In this document: positions 34,833 to 43,186 of the stretch, one piece after another
Numbering within the stretch: position 1 is the stretch's first letter
How the letters are laid out: the number at the start of each line of letters is the position of its first letter
Assembly (NCBI GenBank): GCA_041395945.1
Contig: JAWKZN010000001.1
Coordinates: forward strand, 3,568,426 to 3,632,425
Reading direction: 5' to 3'
DNA: 64,000 nt
Origin: Pseudomonadales bacterium
Lineage (GTDB): Bacteria > Pseudomonadota > Gammaproteobacteria > Pseudomonadales > Azotimanducaceae
Translations under genes and position numbers: made by a program
Notes under the pieces: generated by a model
Told to the model about the DNA's origin: nothing
Databases searched by the model: none
The model's input: the letters and a program-made list of their open reading frames with translations, nothing else

Positions 34833-35999
34833 ATGGACCTTCAGCTCACCGCCGAGCAGGATCTCCTCGTCAGCATGGTGCGTCGTTTCGTCCGTGAGGA
34901 GATCCTGCCGCTGGAGCTCGGGCTCGACCCCGACGCCGACAGCCTCGATCCGGAAATCCACGCCCGGCTGGTGGGGCTCACCCGCGGCATGGGGCTCTAC
35001 AACCTCGGCGTGCCGCCGGAATACGGTGGGCCGGAAGTCGATCTGGTGACCCACGTGCTGCTCGCCATCGAGATGAGCCAGCACCGCGCCGGTCTGTACG
35101 CGCCCTGCTACGGGGTATTCGGGGGCATGGGCCTGGCGCAGCTATTCGAGGCCACCGACGATCAGAAGGCGCGCTACCTGTACCCTGTCCTGCAGGGGGA
35201 AAAACGCGGTTTCTTCGGCCTCACCGAAGCTTCCGGCGGCAGTGACCCGGCACGCGCGATCCGCACCCGGGCCATACGCGACGGCGACGACTGGATCATC
35301 AACGGCACCAAGATGTTCATCAGCGGCGCGCACCAGGCCGACTTCGGCCTGGTGTTCGCCCGCACCGACCCGGACAAGGGGCGCGGCGGCATCACCTGCT
35401 TTCTGGTCGATACCGACATGCCGGGGTTTCACGTGCGCCGGGTGATCCCGACGCTGCGCGCCGCCCATCCTGCCACCGAGCTGGAGCTGGTGGACGTTCG
35501 CGTGCCACATCGCAACGTGCTCGGGGAAGTCAACGGCGGGTTCGCCATCGCCAACGACCGGCTCACCCGACAGCGCCTGCCGTACGCCGCCGGCTGCATC
35601 GGGGTCGCCGTGAAAGCACACGAGATGGCCCTCGAGTACGTCCCGCAGCGGGAGACCTTCGGTGCCCCGCTGGCGTCACGCCAGGCGATCCAGTGGATGC
35701 TGGTGGACAACGAGATCGACATCCGGCAAGCCACCTGGCTCACCCTGGACGCGGCCCACAAGGCTCAGCGCGGCGAGCCGTTTCGCACCGAAGCCGCCAT
35801 CGCCAAGCTGGTGGCAAGCGAGGGCGGCGGGCGGGTGGTGGACCGATGCATCCAGATGTTCGGCGGCTACGGCGTGACTAAGGACTTCCCCTTCGAGCGC
35901 TGGTACCGGGAAATGCGCATTCGCCGCATCGGCGAGGGGCCGAGCGAGGTGCAGCGGCATGTCATCGCCCGGGATCTGCTCGGCGCGTCGTTGCGCTGA
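34833..35999 (+). CDS. Acyl-CoA dehydrogenase
   Basis: A 388-residue acyl-CoA dehydrogenase. The FAD/substrate motif is FFGLTEASGGSDPARAIRTRA (residues about 129-149). The C-terminus keeps QMFGGYGVTKDFPFERWYREMRIRRIGEGPSEVQRHVIARDLLG, very typical of the family. It is the last gene of the IclR operon. After it the strand changes to a truncated hydrolase and an IS1380 relic, so the operon end may have been cut by that rearrangement. Confidence 0.93.
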   Translation: MDLQLTAEQDLLVSMVRRFVREEILPLELGLDPDADSLDPEIHARLVGLTRGMGLYNLGVPPEYGGPEVDLVTHVLLAIEMSQHRAGLYAPCYGVFGGMGLAQLFEATDDQKARYLYPVLQGEKRGFFGLTEASGGSDPARAIRTRAIRDGDDWIINGTKMFISGAHQADFGLVFARTDPDKGRGGITCFLVDTDMPGFHVRRVIPTLRAAHPATELELVDVRVPHRNVLGEVNGGFAIANDRLTRQRLPYAAGCIGVAVKAHEMALEYVPQRETFGAPLASRQAIQWMLVDNEIDIRQATWLTLDAAHKAQRGEPFRTEAAIAKLVASEGGGRVVDRCIQMFGGYGVTKDFPFERWYREMRIRRIGEGPSEVQRHVIARDLLGASLR

Positions 36000-36207
36000 T
36001 CTCCTGGTCCTGAAGCAGCAGCTCCGCCACCGCTTCCGGGACCTCCATCGGCAGCAGATGACCGCCCGCCATGGTGCTCACCCGGCCACGGGGTATCTTC
36101 GCCGCCAGCGCCTCGTAGAGGCCCGGCGGGAAACGGCCTTCAGTGGCGCGGACGATGTGCACTGGCACATCGATGTCTGCAGCCCGGGCGTACAAATCGA
36201 TGGCGAG
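35962..36207 (-). pseudogene. Alpha/beta hydrolase C-terminal fragment
   Basis: About 80 residues in the minus frame read ARAADIDVPVHIVRA...GRFPPGLYEALAAKIPRGRVSTMAGGHLLPMEVPEAVAELL, the last strand, catalytic-His region and final helix of an alpha/beta hydrolase. The 5' part is replaced by the IS1380-like relic at about 36205. Its tail overlaps the acyl-CoA dehydrogenase by 38 bases, so the original stop may also be lost. Confidence 0.7.
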
Positions 36208-36473
36208 CATCCAACAGGCAGCGCGCCAACGACTGCGTCAGCCCGAGCGGCTCATCGCACGCCTTCAGAAACAACGCGCCGCCGTCCGAGCTGCTATCCG
36301 GCTGGTCGAAGCAGGCAACCACCGGCTTCGTAAACAGATCCTTGAAGAGCACAGACTGTCGTGTGGTATCGTTCATCCCGCGACGGCCTTCTTGTGCAGA
36401 AAAGTGTGTTTGGCGGCTGCTTTTCTAACACAACCAGGCCTTCTCTTTATTCAGAATTCATGAATTTTTCGGG
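36205..36473 (-). mobile_element. Relic of an IS1380-like element (left end and transposase start)
   Basis: On the minus strand the terminal sequence CCCGAAAAATTCATGA starts at 36473, next to CTAG (36474-36477). It resembles the left end of the intact IS1380 element. A leader hairpin follows (36385-36404 pairs with 36420-36440), then a transposase start at 36376. The element breaks off after about 57 transposase codons at the hydrolase junction. Confidence 0.72.
36207..36376 (-). pseudogene. Truncated IS1380-like transposase N-terminus
   Basis: About 57 codons starting MNDTTRQSVLFKDLFTKPVV and containing QPDSSSDGGALFLKACDEPLGLTQSLARCLLDA. The SSDGG block aligns with TSDGGGLLLRE of the intact IS1380 transposase at 19555. 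The frame then enters the hydrolase fragment. No catalytic residues remain. Confidence 0.75.
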
Positions 36474-36957
36474 CTAGCAGCTTCAGACGCACACGTTGCA
36501 AGCCATTGAGCATGTGCTCACGTTGCCTCGGAGGCAGTTCGCTGAATACCTCATCGTACAATTCGGCTGCCTTGGAACGCATGAGAGGGACCAGCTGCTT
36601 TGCAGCATCTGTCACGTAAACCCGATTGGCTCGGCGATCGACCGGGTCGTCGCGTCGCTCCACCAGGCCTGCCCGGGCCAGCCGATCGACGACGCCGCCG
36701 ATCGTTGCCTTACCGATGTCCAGTTGTTGTGCGAGCTCTGTCTGGGTTAGACCATCTAGGCGGATCAAGTAGACCAGCGCTTGCCATTGTGTGCGGGTGA
36801 GCCCGGTCTCGAAGATCTGTCGTTCAAACGCCGCACGTAGCAACCGTGCCACGTCCGCGATCAAAAACCCGGGGTCCTGTTCTGCGTCCCACGTCGCCGC
36901 CTTGCGCCACAACGGAACGCCCTCTTCCGCGGAGGAGTTGCGTTTCCCCTGACCCAT
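36451..36957 (-). CDS. MarR family regulator whose C-terminus is supplied by an IS end
   Basis: A winged-helix regulator, about 168 residues from the ATG at 36957, which has AAGAGG about 9 bases upstream. An alternative ATG at 36987 lacks a Shine-Dalgarno sequence. The DNA-binding part is LTQTELAQQLDIGKATIGGVVDRLARAGLVERRDDPVDRRANRVYVTD. The last residues ARKIHEF and the stop are encoded by the terminal repeat of the IS1380-like relic, so the native tail was replaced. It is divergent from the hydrolase/thioesterase/RND operon and probably represses it; whether the altered protein still works is unknown. Confidence 0.85.
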   Translation of the reverse strand: MGQGKRNSSAEEGVPLWRKAATWDAEQDPGFLIADVARLLRAAFERQIFETGLTRTQWQALVYLIRLDGLTQTELAQQLDIGKATIGGVVDRLARAGLVERRDDPVDRRANRVYVTDAAKQLVPLMRSKAAELYDEVFSELPPRQREHMLNGLQRVRLKLLARKIHEF

Positions 36958-36989
36958 TGCCGAGAGCCTCTTTGCTGTTGTCGTCATGG

Positions 36990-37027
36990 TCGTATAGTAT
37001 TGTAACATATCGTATTTGCAGATACTA
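36990..37027. promoter_or_regulatory. Promoter/operator region between MarR and the hydrolase-RND operon
   Basis: An AT-rich divergent gap. CGTAT occurs twice exactly 20 bases apart (36991 and 37011). GTAT-N6-ATAC (37012-37025) and the outer arms TAGTAT (36995-37000) and ATACTA (37022-37027) give dyad symmetry. This arrangement suits binding of the adjacent MarR protein over both promoters. The sites are read by eye only. Confidence 0.45.
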
Positions 37028-37033
37028 CTTTTC

Positions 37034-37891
37034 ATGCAGGATGTCACGTTCAACACCCCCTCGGGTCTAGTCATTCGGGGGAGCCGCTGGGGCAACGATA
37101 GCGCACCTCCCGTTCTGTTGGGACACGGAGGCGGCCAGACTCGGCACGCATGGAGGCAGACCGCGGAGCTGCTGTCGGAGGCAGGGTGGTTGGCTATCGC
37201 TATCGATCTTCGGGGGCACGGAGACAGTGACTGGGCGGCAGATGGGGCTTATCAAATAGAAGCGTTTGCGGACGACCTGATTGCCATAGCGGGTCAGCTC
37301 CCCAGCAGGCCGGCGGTTGTTGGCGCTTCGCTTTCGGGGCTGGCGGCGCTGATCGCCGAGGGCGAGGTGACGCCGGGTTCCTTTCGTAGTCTGACGCTTG
37401 TGGACATCACCCCCCGGATGGATCCCGTAGGCGTGATGAAGGTCCTCGGATTCATGCATGCGCACCTGGAGGATGGTTTCGCGTCGGTCGACGAAGCAGC
37501 AGAAGCCGTCGCCGCCTATCTGCCGCACCGAGACAGGCGGCGAAGTAGCGAGGGCCTGCGACGCTCACTCCGGCGCTGGCCTGACGGGCGCTATCGCTGG
37601 CACTGGGATCCGAACTTCATTCGCAATGTCGTCACGACGCGGGAAGAGCGGCGCTTTGAGCGCTTGGAGGAAGCGGCGGCTCGCCTTCGCCTACCTGTAC
37701 AGCTCATCCGCGGGCGAATGAGCGAGCTGGTGACACCAGAGGCTGCCGAGGCCTTTCTGCAAGTGGTCCCACATGCTCGCTTCGATGACATCTCCGGAGC
37801 CGGTCATATGGTTGCCGGAGACAGGAACGACGCGTTTACGGGGGCAGTTCGGGAATTTCTCGAGGGCCTTGAGGGGGAGGGAAACGCGTGA
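37034..37891 (+). CDS. Alpha/beta hydrolase
   Basis: About 285 residues from the ATG at 37034 (MQDVTFNTPSG); an in-frame ATG at 37016 is possible. The fold landmarks are LLGHGGGQTRHAWR (oxyanion turn), AIDLRGHGDSDW, the nucleophile elbow GASLSG with Ser near residue 105, and SGAGHMVAGDRNDAF with the catalytic His. It resembles esterases and haloperoxidase-like hydrolases. Its stop overlaps the thioesterase start (GTGA). Linked to an efflux pump and a MarR gene, it may detoxify an ester or lactone inducer. Confidence 0.88.
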   Translation: MQDVTFNTPSGLVIRGSRWGNDSAPPVLLGHGGGQTRHAWRQTAELLSEAGWLAIAIDLRGHGDSDWAADGAYQIEAFADDLIAIAGQLPSRPAVVGASLSGLAALIAEGEVTPGSFRSLTLVDITPRMDPVGVMKVLGFMHAHLEDGFASVDEAAEAVAAYLPHRDRRRSSEGLRRSLRRWPDGRYRWHWDPNFIRNVVTTREERRFERLEEAAARLRLPVQLIRGRMSELVTPEAAEAFLQVVPHARFDDISGAGHMVAGDRNDAFTGAVREFLEGLEGEGNA

Positions 37892-38319
37892 CGGATTCGA
37901 CACTCGGCAGGCTAGACATTGAGCAGGCGCTGCTCAGCTCCCCTTATCACCGCTGGCTTGGGCTCGAGCTGCTTGGCTCGGGGCCCGATGAGACCACAAT
38001 TCGCTGCGCATGGCGGGAAGAAATGGTCTCGAACCCGCGCCTCGAGTCGACGCATGGCGGAATTTTGGCAGCGCTCGTCGATCTGACAGGGCTGTTTACC
38101 CTCTTGGCCGCCGGGGGCGCGGTTACGGCGACCGCTGATTTGCGTGTGGATTTCCACCGGCCAGCGCGTCCAGGCGTCCTTCTTGCGCGGGGCCGCCCGC
38201 TGAAGATCGGCTCCCGCATCAGCACGGCGGAGGTGTACGTCTATCAGGAAGACGGAGAACTGCTCGTCGCAAGTGGCCGCGGGGCGTACCTCGCGGCCAG
38301 TTCTCAGGCTGTACCCTGA
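37888..38319 (+). CDS. PaaI-type hotdog thioesterase
   Basis: A 143-residue hotdog protein. The active-site segment is ESTHGGILAALVDLTGLFTLLAAGG (about residues 51-75), followed by TADLRVDFHRPARPGVLLARG. It starts with a GTG overlapping the hydrolase stop. It is related in fold to the thioesterase at 18866-19318 but clearly diverged. Its place before an RND pump suggests it makes a free acid that the pump can export, which is an inference from order only. Confidence 0.85.
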   Translation: MTDSTLGRLDIEQALLSSPYHRWLGLELLGSGPDETTIRCAWREEMVSNPRLESTHGGILAALVDLTGLFTLLAAGGAVTATADLRVDFHRPARPGVLLARGRPLKIGSRISTAEVYVYQEDGELLVASGRGAYLAASSQAVP

Positions 38320-38321
38320 AC

Positions 38322-39461
38322 ATGAACAGATTGCCGATTAAAGTGCGATGGATGTTCGCAGTAGCTTGCGTCCTCGCTGTCGTAGGTTGTGGGAGCCCGG
38401 AGGAAGGTTCGGCTTCAAACAAGGAACGAATCGAAGGGTTACCTACTGACGTTTCCCAACCGCAAAGCGTTGAGGTCGTTGCGGTACGCCGCGTGGAAAT
38501 CGAGGAGGTGATCCGGGCCAGCGGGACCATCGCGGCCAAGCAAACCAGTCGCATCGGCCCGCTGGTGGAAGGCGTGGTTGACGAGATCTTCGTTCGTGTC
38601 GGTGACCGCCCGCGCCGGGGCGACCCGCTGTTCCGCACTCGGCAGAACGACTATCGCCAGGCCGTCAATGAGGCTCAGGCCAGGCTCGACGTGGTTCGTG
38701 CAGAGCTCGAACTCAAGCAGAAGCGTTTCGTACGCGCTCGGAGCCTCGTCGCCCGTAACCTTCTCTCCCAGGAACAGTTCGAACTCACTGAGACGGATGT
38801 CGCGGTCGCCCAGGCACAGCTCAGGTCGGCCGAAGCCGCCCTAGCCACTGCCGAGCAGCAGCTTGGAGACACGATTGTGCACGCGCCATTCGACGGAACT
38901 ATCACAGGTCGTTTCGCCGACGAAGGCGTGTACATGAGCAACCGATTTTCGATGGGCGGCCAGTCGGCCGTTGTCGAGTTGGCGGAAGCTCACATCGTTG
39001 CCGGCATCATGCAGGCGCCGGAAGCGGTGCTGTCCAGGCTGCGCCTCGGACAACGCGCGCTACTGTACGTCGGTGAAAGCAGCCCTCCTCGTGAAACAGA
39101 GGTTTTCATAATCAATGACCGGGTAGACCCTGCCACACGGATGGCAGAGTTCCGCCTGCCCGTGCGCAATGACGACTACGCGATCAAACCCGGACAATTC
39201 GTGCGTGCAGAGGTGCTCACTGGTAAGACGACAGCACTGACTCTTCCGCGTTCCACGATTCGGGAGACGCAGGGCCAGAAGTTCGTCGTTCTCGTGGATG
39301 GGCAGAGCACCGAACGTCGAAATGTGCAAGTGCGGGATCTAAACACGGACGACGTGGAGGTGCTGGCGGGGCTGAAAGAGGGCGATCTGGTGCTCCTTGG
39401 ACCTGGCGATCAAGTTTCGGAAACATCGGGACGGGGGAATCTGGCGCATGTGGATCGCTGA
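38322..39461 (+). CDS. RND efflux periplasmic adaptor (membrane fusion lipoprotein)
   Basis: A 379-residue HlyD/AcrA-like adaptor. The signal peptide ends in a lipobox AVVGC, so the protein is probably anchored to the inner membrane as a lipoprotein. VEGVVDEIFVRVGDRPRRGDPLFR is the lipoyl domain half, an alpha-helical hairpin follows (VRAELELKQKRFVRARSLV...), and the beta-barrel and membrane-proximal parts complete the protein. The pump gene starts 14 bases before its stop. No outer-membrane TolC-like gene is in the cluster, so a chromosomal TolC is presumably used. Confidence 0.92.
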   Translation: MNRLPIKVRWMFAVACVLAVVGCGSPEEGSASNKERIEGLPTDVSQPQSVEVVAVRRVEIEEVIRASGTIAAKQTSRIGPLVEGVVDEIFVRVGDRPRRGDPLFRTRQNDYRQAVNEAQARLDVVRAELELKQKRFVRARSLVARNLLSQEQFELTETDVAVAQAQLRSAEAALATAEQQLGDTIVHAPFDGTITGRFADEGVYMSNRFSMGGQSAVVELAEAHIVAGIMQAPEAVLSRLRLGQRALLYVGESSPPRETEVFIINDRVDPATRMAEFRLPVRNDDYAIKPGQFVRAEVLTGKTTALTLPRSTIRETQGQKFVVLVDGQSTERRNVQVRDLNTDDVEVLAGLKEGDLVLLGPGDQVSETSGRGNLAHVDR

Positions 39462-42400
39462 CGTTTCCATACGCCGTCCGGTCTTTGCGGTCATGATGAT
39501 TGGCTCTCTGGTCGTTCTCGGCCTCCTTGGCTTCACCAACCTCGGCGTCGACTTATTCCCAAAGGTTGAGTTTCCCTACGTCTCGGTGGCCACTCGGCTC
39601 GAGGGTGCGTCACCGGAAACAGTGGAAACCGAAATCACGGATATTCTGGAGGGCTACGTCAACAATATTTCGGGAATCGAGCGCCTCCGGTCCTCGAGCA
39701 GCGAAGGTCTCTCGCAGATCACGATTGAATTCAAGCTCGAGGAAAACGCTGACCTCAAGGCCCAAGAAGTTCGCGACAAGGTGGCGCTGGCGCGCTCGGA
39801 GCTGCCCCAGGAAACCGAGCCCTCCGTCGTCGAGAAAGTCGATCCTGACGCCGCGCCGATCCTGAGTGTGCTGGTATCGGGCGATGCCGACATCCGGTCA
39901 CTCTCTGGCTTTGCGGACGACGTCGTTCGTGAGCGTTTGCAGCGCATTCAGGGGGTGGGCTCGATCAACCTGGTCGGGGACCGGGAACGAGAGATCCGTG
40001 TGTGGCTCGACGCGCAGCGCATGCGGGCCATGGCAGTGACCGCAGACGACGTCGTTCGTGGCATCGAGGCAGAACACGCCGAACTGCCTGGCGGCCGTAT
40101 GGAGCTCCCATCGAGCCTCATCGAGCTTGGTGTGCGAACCGACGCGGAGGCTGAGGACACTACGGAGCTTGCCGATCTGGTCATTCGATTCAACGACAAT
40201 GCGCCGCCGACCCGCCTGCGTGACGTGGCCCTCGTGGAGGATGGCCTCGAGGACGAGCGCTCTTACGCAATCCTTGACGGTCAGCGAGGAGTCGCGCTCG
40301 AGGTACGGCGCCAGAGTGGTCTGAATACTGTGGAAGTAGCGAGGCGGGTCCGGACAGCGGTCGGTGAGTTGCGCGAATCTGCGCCACAAGGTGTCAGTAT
40401 CACGACCACACGTGATATCAGCCGGTTTATCGAATCCTCTGTCGCAGATGTCACCAAGGAACTGCAGATCGCCATGCTTCTGGTGGTCATGATCACGTTC
40501 TTCTTTCTACTCAGCTGGCGCGCCACACTCATCGTGGCTACGGCTATTCCGACTTCACTGATTGCCACCTTCTTCGTATTCGATCTCGCCGGCATCACGC
40601 TGAATATTCTGACCCTGCTCGCGTTGACCGTTGCGATCGGCCTCTTGGTCGACGATGCCATCGTGGTGGTGGAAGCTATCCAGAAGGACGTGAACGAGGG
40701 TAAGCCGGCGGCCCAGGCAGCCTCGGAAGCGACCCGGCGGGTGAGTCTCGCCGTGCTCGCCGGTACGTTCGCCACTCTGGCGGTCTTCGTTCCCATCGCC
40801 TTCATGGAAGGCGTCGTGGGGCAGTTTTTCCGGGATTACGGGCTGGCCATCGTGTTCTCGGTGTCCGTGTCACTACTCGTGGCGCTGACCTTGAGTCCGA
40901 TGCTTTGCTCGCGTTATCTCACTGCTCACGATCGGGACAGTTCCGGTCATGTTCTCTCCACGCTCGAACGGTTTCACGATTGGATGGCCGAGGCCTATGC
41001 GGCAGTGGTACGAGCTGCCATGCGATGGCGGTACCTGGTAATCCTTCTCGCCATCGGTTCGGTGTATCTCGGTGCGCTAATCGCAGCGCAGGTGCCCGGT
41101 GGCTTTACCTCGAAGGCAGATCGCAGCGAGTTTCAGGGCCAAGTGGATCTTCCGCCCGGCACCGCCATCGAGGAGAGCAAGTCGAGGGCGCACGAGCTGA
41201 ACCGCGCACTCAGCGCCGTGACCCACGTGCAGTCGGTATTCGTAACGGTGGGCGCGGGCGCCGCCGGCGAGCCCAGCAGGATAGATGTCTACGGCACGCT
41301 GACACCGAAGCAAGCCCGGGATGTGGGTCAATTCGAAGTCATGGATGACGTTCGTGAAGCAGCGCACCAGGTTGTACCAAATGCCCGCACAATCAACATT
41401 GCGGAAGTTCCTTGGGTTTCCGGGGGCGGACTCTCCACGGCCGATATCGAGCTCGTGCTGCAGAGTGCGGATCTAGACGTAACTCGCCAGTACAGCGAAC
41501 GCTTGGCGGCTGTACTTGGTTCGATGGCAGGGCTCTCGGATGTCCGCAGCGGCTTTGAGCCGGGCAGGCCAGAGCTCGTTCTGGACGTGCGAAGAGATCG
41601 CGCCGGTGATCTCGGAGTATCGGCGCGCGGAATCGCTGCAACCAGCCGTGCGCTGATCGGCGGGGTCGAGGCCGGCACCTATGAACATCTCGGGTCCCGA
41701 TACGACATCAGAGTCAGGCTTCGGGACGCGGATCGCTCTGACGTCGAGCAGATCGAGCAGATGCAGGTTCGGACGGCGCGCGGACAGCTGGTGGATCTGG
41801 CCAGCGTGGTGGACCTGAAATTTCGTTCCGGTCCGGCTCGAATCGAGCGACAGGACCGCACGCGCAAGATCTCGGTGTTCGCCAATGCCGCAAGCGGCAC
41901 CGCTTTGGGGGATGCGACGGCCATCGTCGAGCGTGCTTTGGCCGAGATGCCGCCACCCGACGGTGTCTCGATCGTTTTCGAGGGTCAGGTCAGGCGGATG
42001 CGGGAAACCGGCAGCGCGATTGGTATGGCGTTCTTGCTCGCGGTCATTGCGCTGTACATCGTCCTGGCCAGTCAATTCGACAGCTTCACGCAACCGCTGG
42101 TCATCATGCTTTCTGCGCCGTTGTGCTTCTCAGGCGCATTTGCCGGGTTGTACCTTACGGGGCACGAGATGAGCCTGTTTGCGCAGATTGGCTTAGTCGC
42201 ATTGATGGGCATCGTCATGAAAAACGGCATTCTGCTGGTCGATCGCGCCAATCAACTGCGAGCTACTGGGTTGAATCCGGCCGAGGCGATGGCAACGGCC
42301 GGGCCAGAAAGGCTGCGGCCGGTGCTGATGACAGCCTTTGCAGCCGTGTTCGGCATGGTGCCAGTTGCCCTTTCGGGTGCCGACGGGTCAGAGTGGCGAA

Positions 42401-42576
42401 ACGCCATGGGCGCGTTGATGATCGGCGGGCTGGCTTCGTCGACTCTGCTCACTCTCCTAGTCGTTCCGGCGGCGTATGTGATCGGGCCGGATTTGAGCGC
42501 CGCCCTCCAAAGGGCACGCAAGCTTGGCGCTAACTCGAAACACTGGTTGAAAACCAGTAGCCAGACATCGACTTGA
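39448..42576 (+). CDS. RND family efflux transporter permease
   Basis: A 1042-residue HAE-type RND pump. It starts MWIADVSIRRPVFAVMM, the usual cytoplasmic lead into TM1. The proton-relay pair is GLLVDDAIVVVE in TM4 (about residues 405-416). The repeat of TM helices in the second half ends IGGLASSTLLTLLVVPAAYV. Two large periplasmic loops lie between. The frame is open 51 bases further upstream, but ATG 39448 fits the family. With its adaptor it should export hydrophobic compounds in exchange for protons, probably under the divergent MarR gene. Confidence 0.95.
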   Translation: MWIADVSIRRPVFAVMMIGSLVVLGLLGFTNLGVDLFPKVEFPYVSVATRLEGASPETVETEITDILEGYVNNISGIERLRSSSSEGLSQITIEFKLEENADLKAQEVRDKVALARSELPQETEPSVVEKVDPDAAPILSVLVSGDADIRSLSGFADDVVRERLQRIQGVGSINLVGDREREIRVWLDAQRMRAMAVTADDVVRGIEAEHAELPGGRMELPSSLIELGVRTDAEAEDTTELADLVIRFNDNAPPTRLRDVALVEDGLEDERSYAILDGQRGVALEVRRQSGLNTVEVARRVRTAVGELRESAPQGVSITTTRDISRFIESSVADVTKELQIAMLLVVMITFFFLLSWRATLIVATAIPTSLIATFFVFDLAGITLNILTLLALTVAIGLLVDDAIVVVEAIQKDVNEGKPAAQAASEATRRVSLAVLAGTFATLAVFVPIAFMEGVVGQFFRDYGLAIVFSVSVSLLVALTLSPMLCSRYLTAHDRDSSGHVLSTLERFHDWMAEAYAAVVRAAMRWRYLVILLAIGSVYLGALIAAQVPGGFTSKADRSEFQGQVDLPPGTAIEESKSRAHELNRALSAVTHVQSVFVTVGAGAAGEPSRIDVYGTLTPKQARDVGQFEVMDDVREAAHQVVPNARTINIAEVPWVSGGGLSTADIELVLQSADLDVTRQYSERLAAVLGSMAGLSDVRSGFEPGRPELVLDVRRDRAGDLGVSARGIAATSRALIGGVEAGTYEHLGSRYDIRVRLRDADRSDVEQIEQMQVRTARGQLVDLASVVDLKFRSGPARIERQDRTRKISVFANAASGTALGDATAIVERALAEMPPPDGVSIVFEGQVRRMRETGSAIGMAFLLAVIALYIVLASQFDSFTQPLVIMLSAPLCFSGAFAGLYLTGHEMSLFAQIGLVALMGIVMKNGILLVDRANQLRATGLNPAEAMATAGPERLRPVLMTAFAAVFGMVPVALSGADGSEWRNAMGALMIGGLASSTLLTLLVVPAAYVIGPDLSAALQRARKLGANSKHWLKTSSQTST

Positions 42577-42754
42577 GCGAAAGAGACCGTGTCGTGACCT
42601 ACTGTTGCGCCACGCAGCAGTGTCTTCGTTGGAACCCTGTGGAGGTCCGGCACGCCCGAAAAAGGAAATCACATTCAATGACCGCGGGCAAAGGAGAAAG
42701 CCCCTAGAGAGCACCTCAATCGTTATATAACTTATTGATTTTGATCAGAAAATC

Positions 42755-43105
42755 TGGTGGAGGCGGCGACAATCACATCGCCTTATGAATCAATATCTTG
42801 CGTTGCGAAACGCGAGAAATACCCCCGAAAATACCCCCATGCAAAGCTGTTAGGAACTGATACGGTTCGCGGGCTCAAACGGCGCTCGCGGCGTGCGATT
42901 CGCTAGCGAATCTCACGCATCTTCGGGCAATCGACCTCTGAGATAGACCGCCCTCGCCGGCCATCATGTCCGGTGGAAACTGTTCCCGGCAACCGCGACT
43001 TCGGCGCAAGCCACCGTTACCAGCGCCATCAACCAGAGAACACGCCGCTCTATCCCATAGTGGAGCAACATCTTGCGGCCCTACAAGATGCGTTTCATCA
43101 GCTGA
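42755..43105 (+). mobile_element. Relic copy of the island end plus IS91-like 5' end
   Basis: This stretch repeats 49294-49640 with good but incomplete identity. It starts TGGTGGAGGCGGCG and has the twin AATACCCCC repeats near 42830. It continues through the leader of the IS91-like element and the first 45 or so codons of its transposase, then loses similarity at about 43105. Between the RND stop and this copy (42577-42754) nothing recognisable was found. Confidence 0.75.
42973..43105 (+). pseudogene. IS91-like transposase 5' fragment
   Basis: From a GTG at 42973 the frame reads METVPGNRDFGASHRYQRHQ, then PENTPLYPIVEQHLAAL, matching the start of the complete transposase at 49513 with scattered differences. 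Similarity stops about 45 codons in. All catalytic parts are missing. Confidence 0.8.
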
Positions 43106-43186
43106 ATCGCCGAAGCCGGTCAGTCGCGCATCGGGATGGCCGCCGGTATTGGGCCACTTTCAGACCGTGTAACGCGAAAGCTCGGA

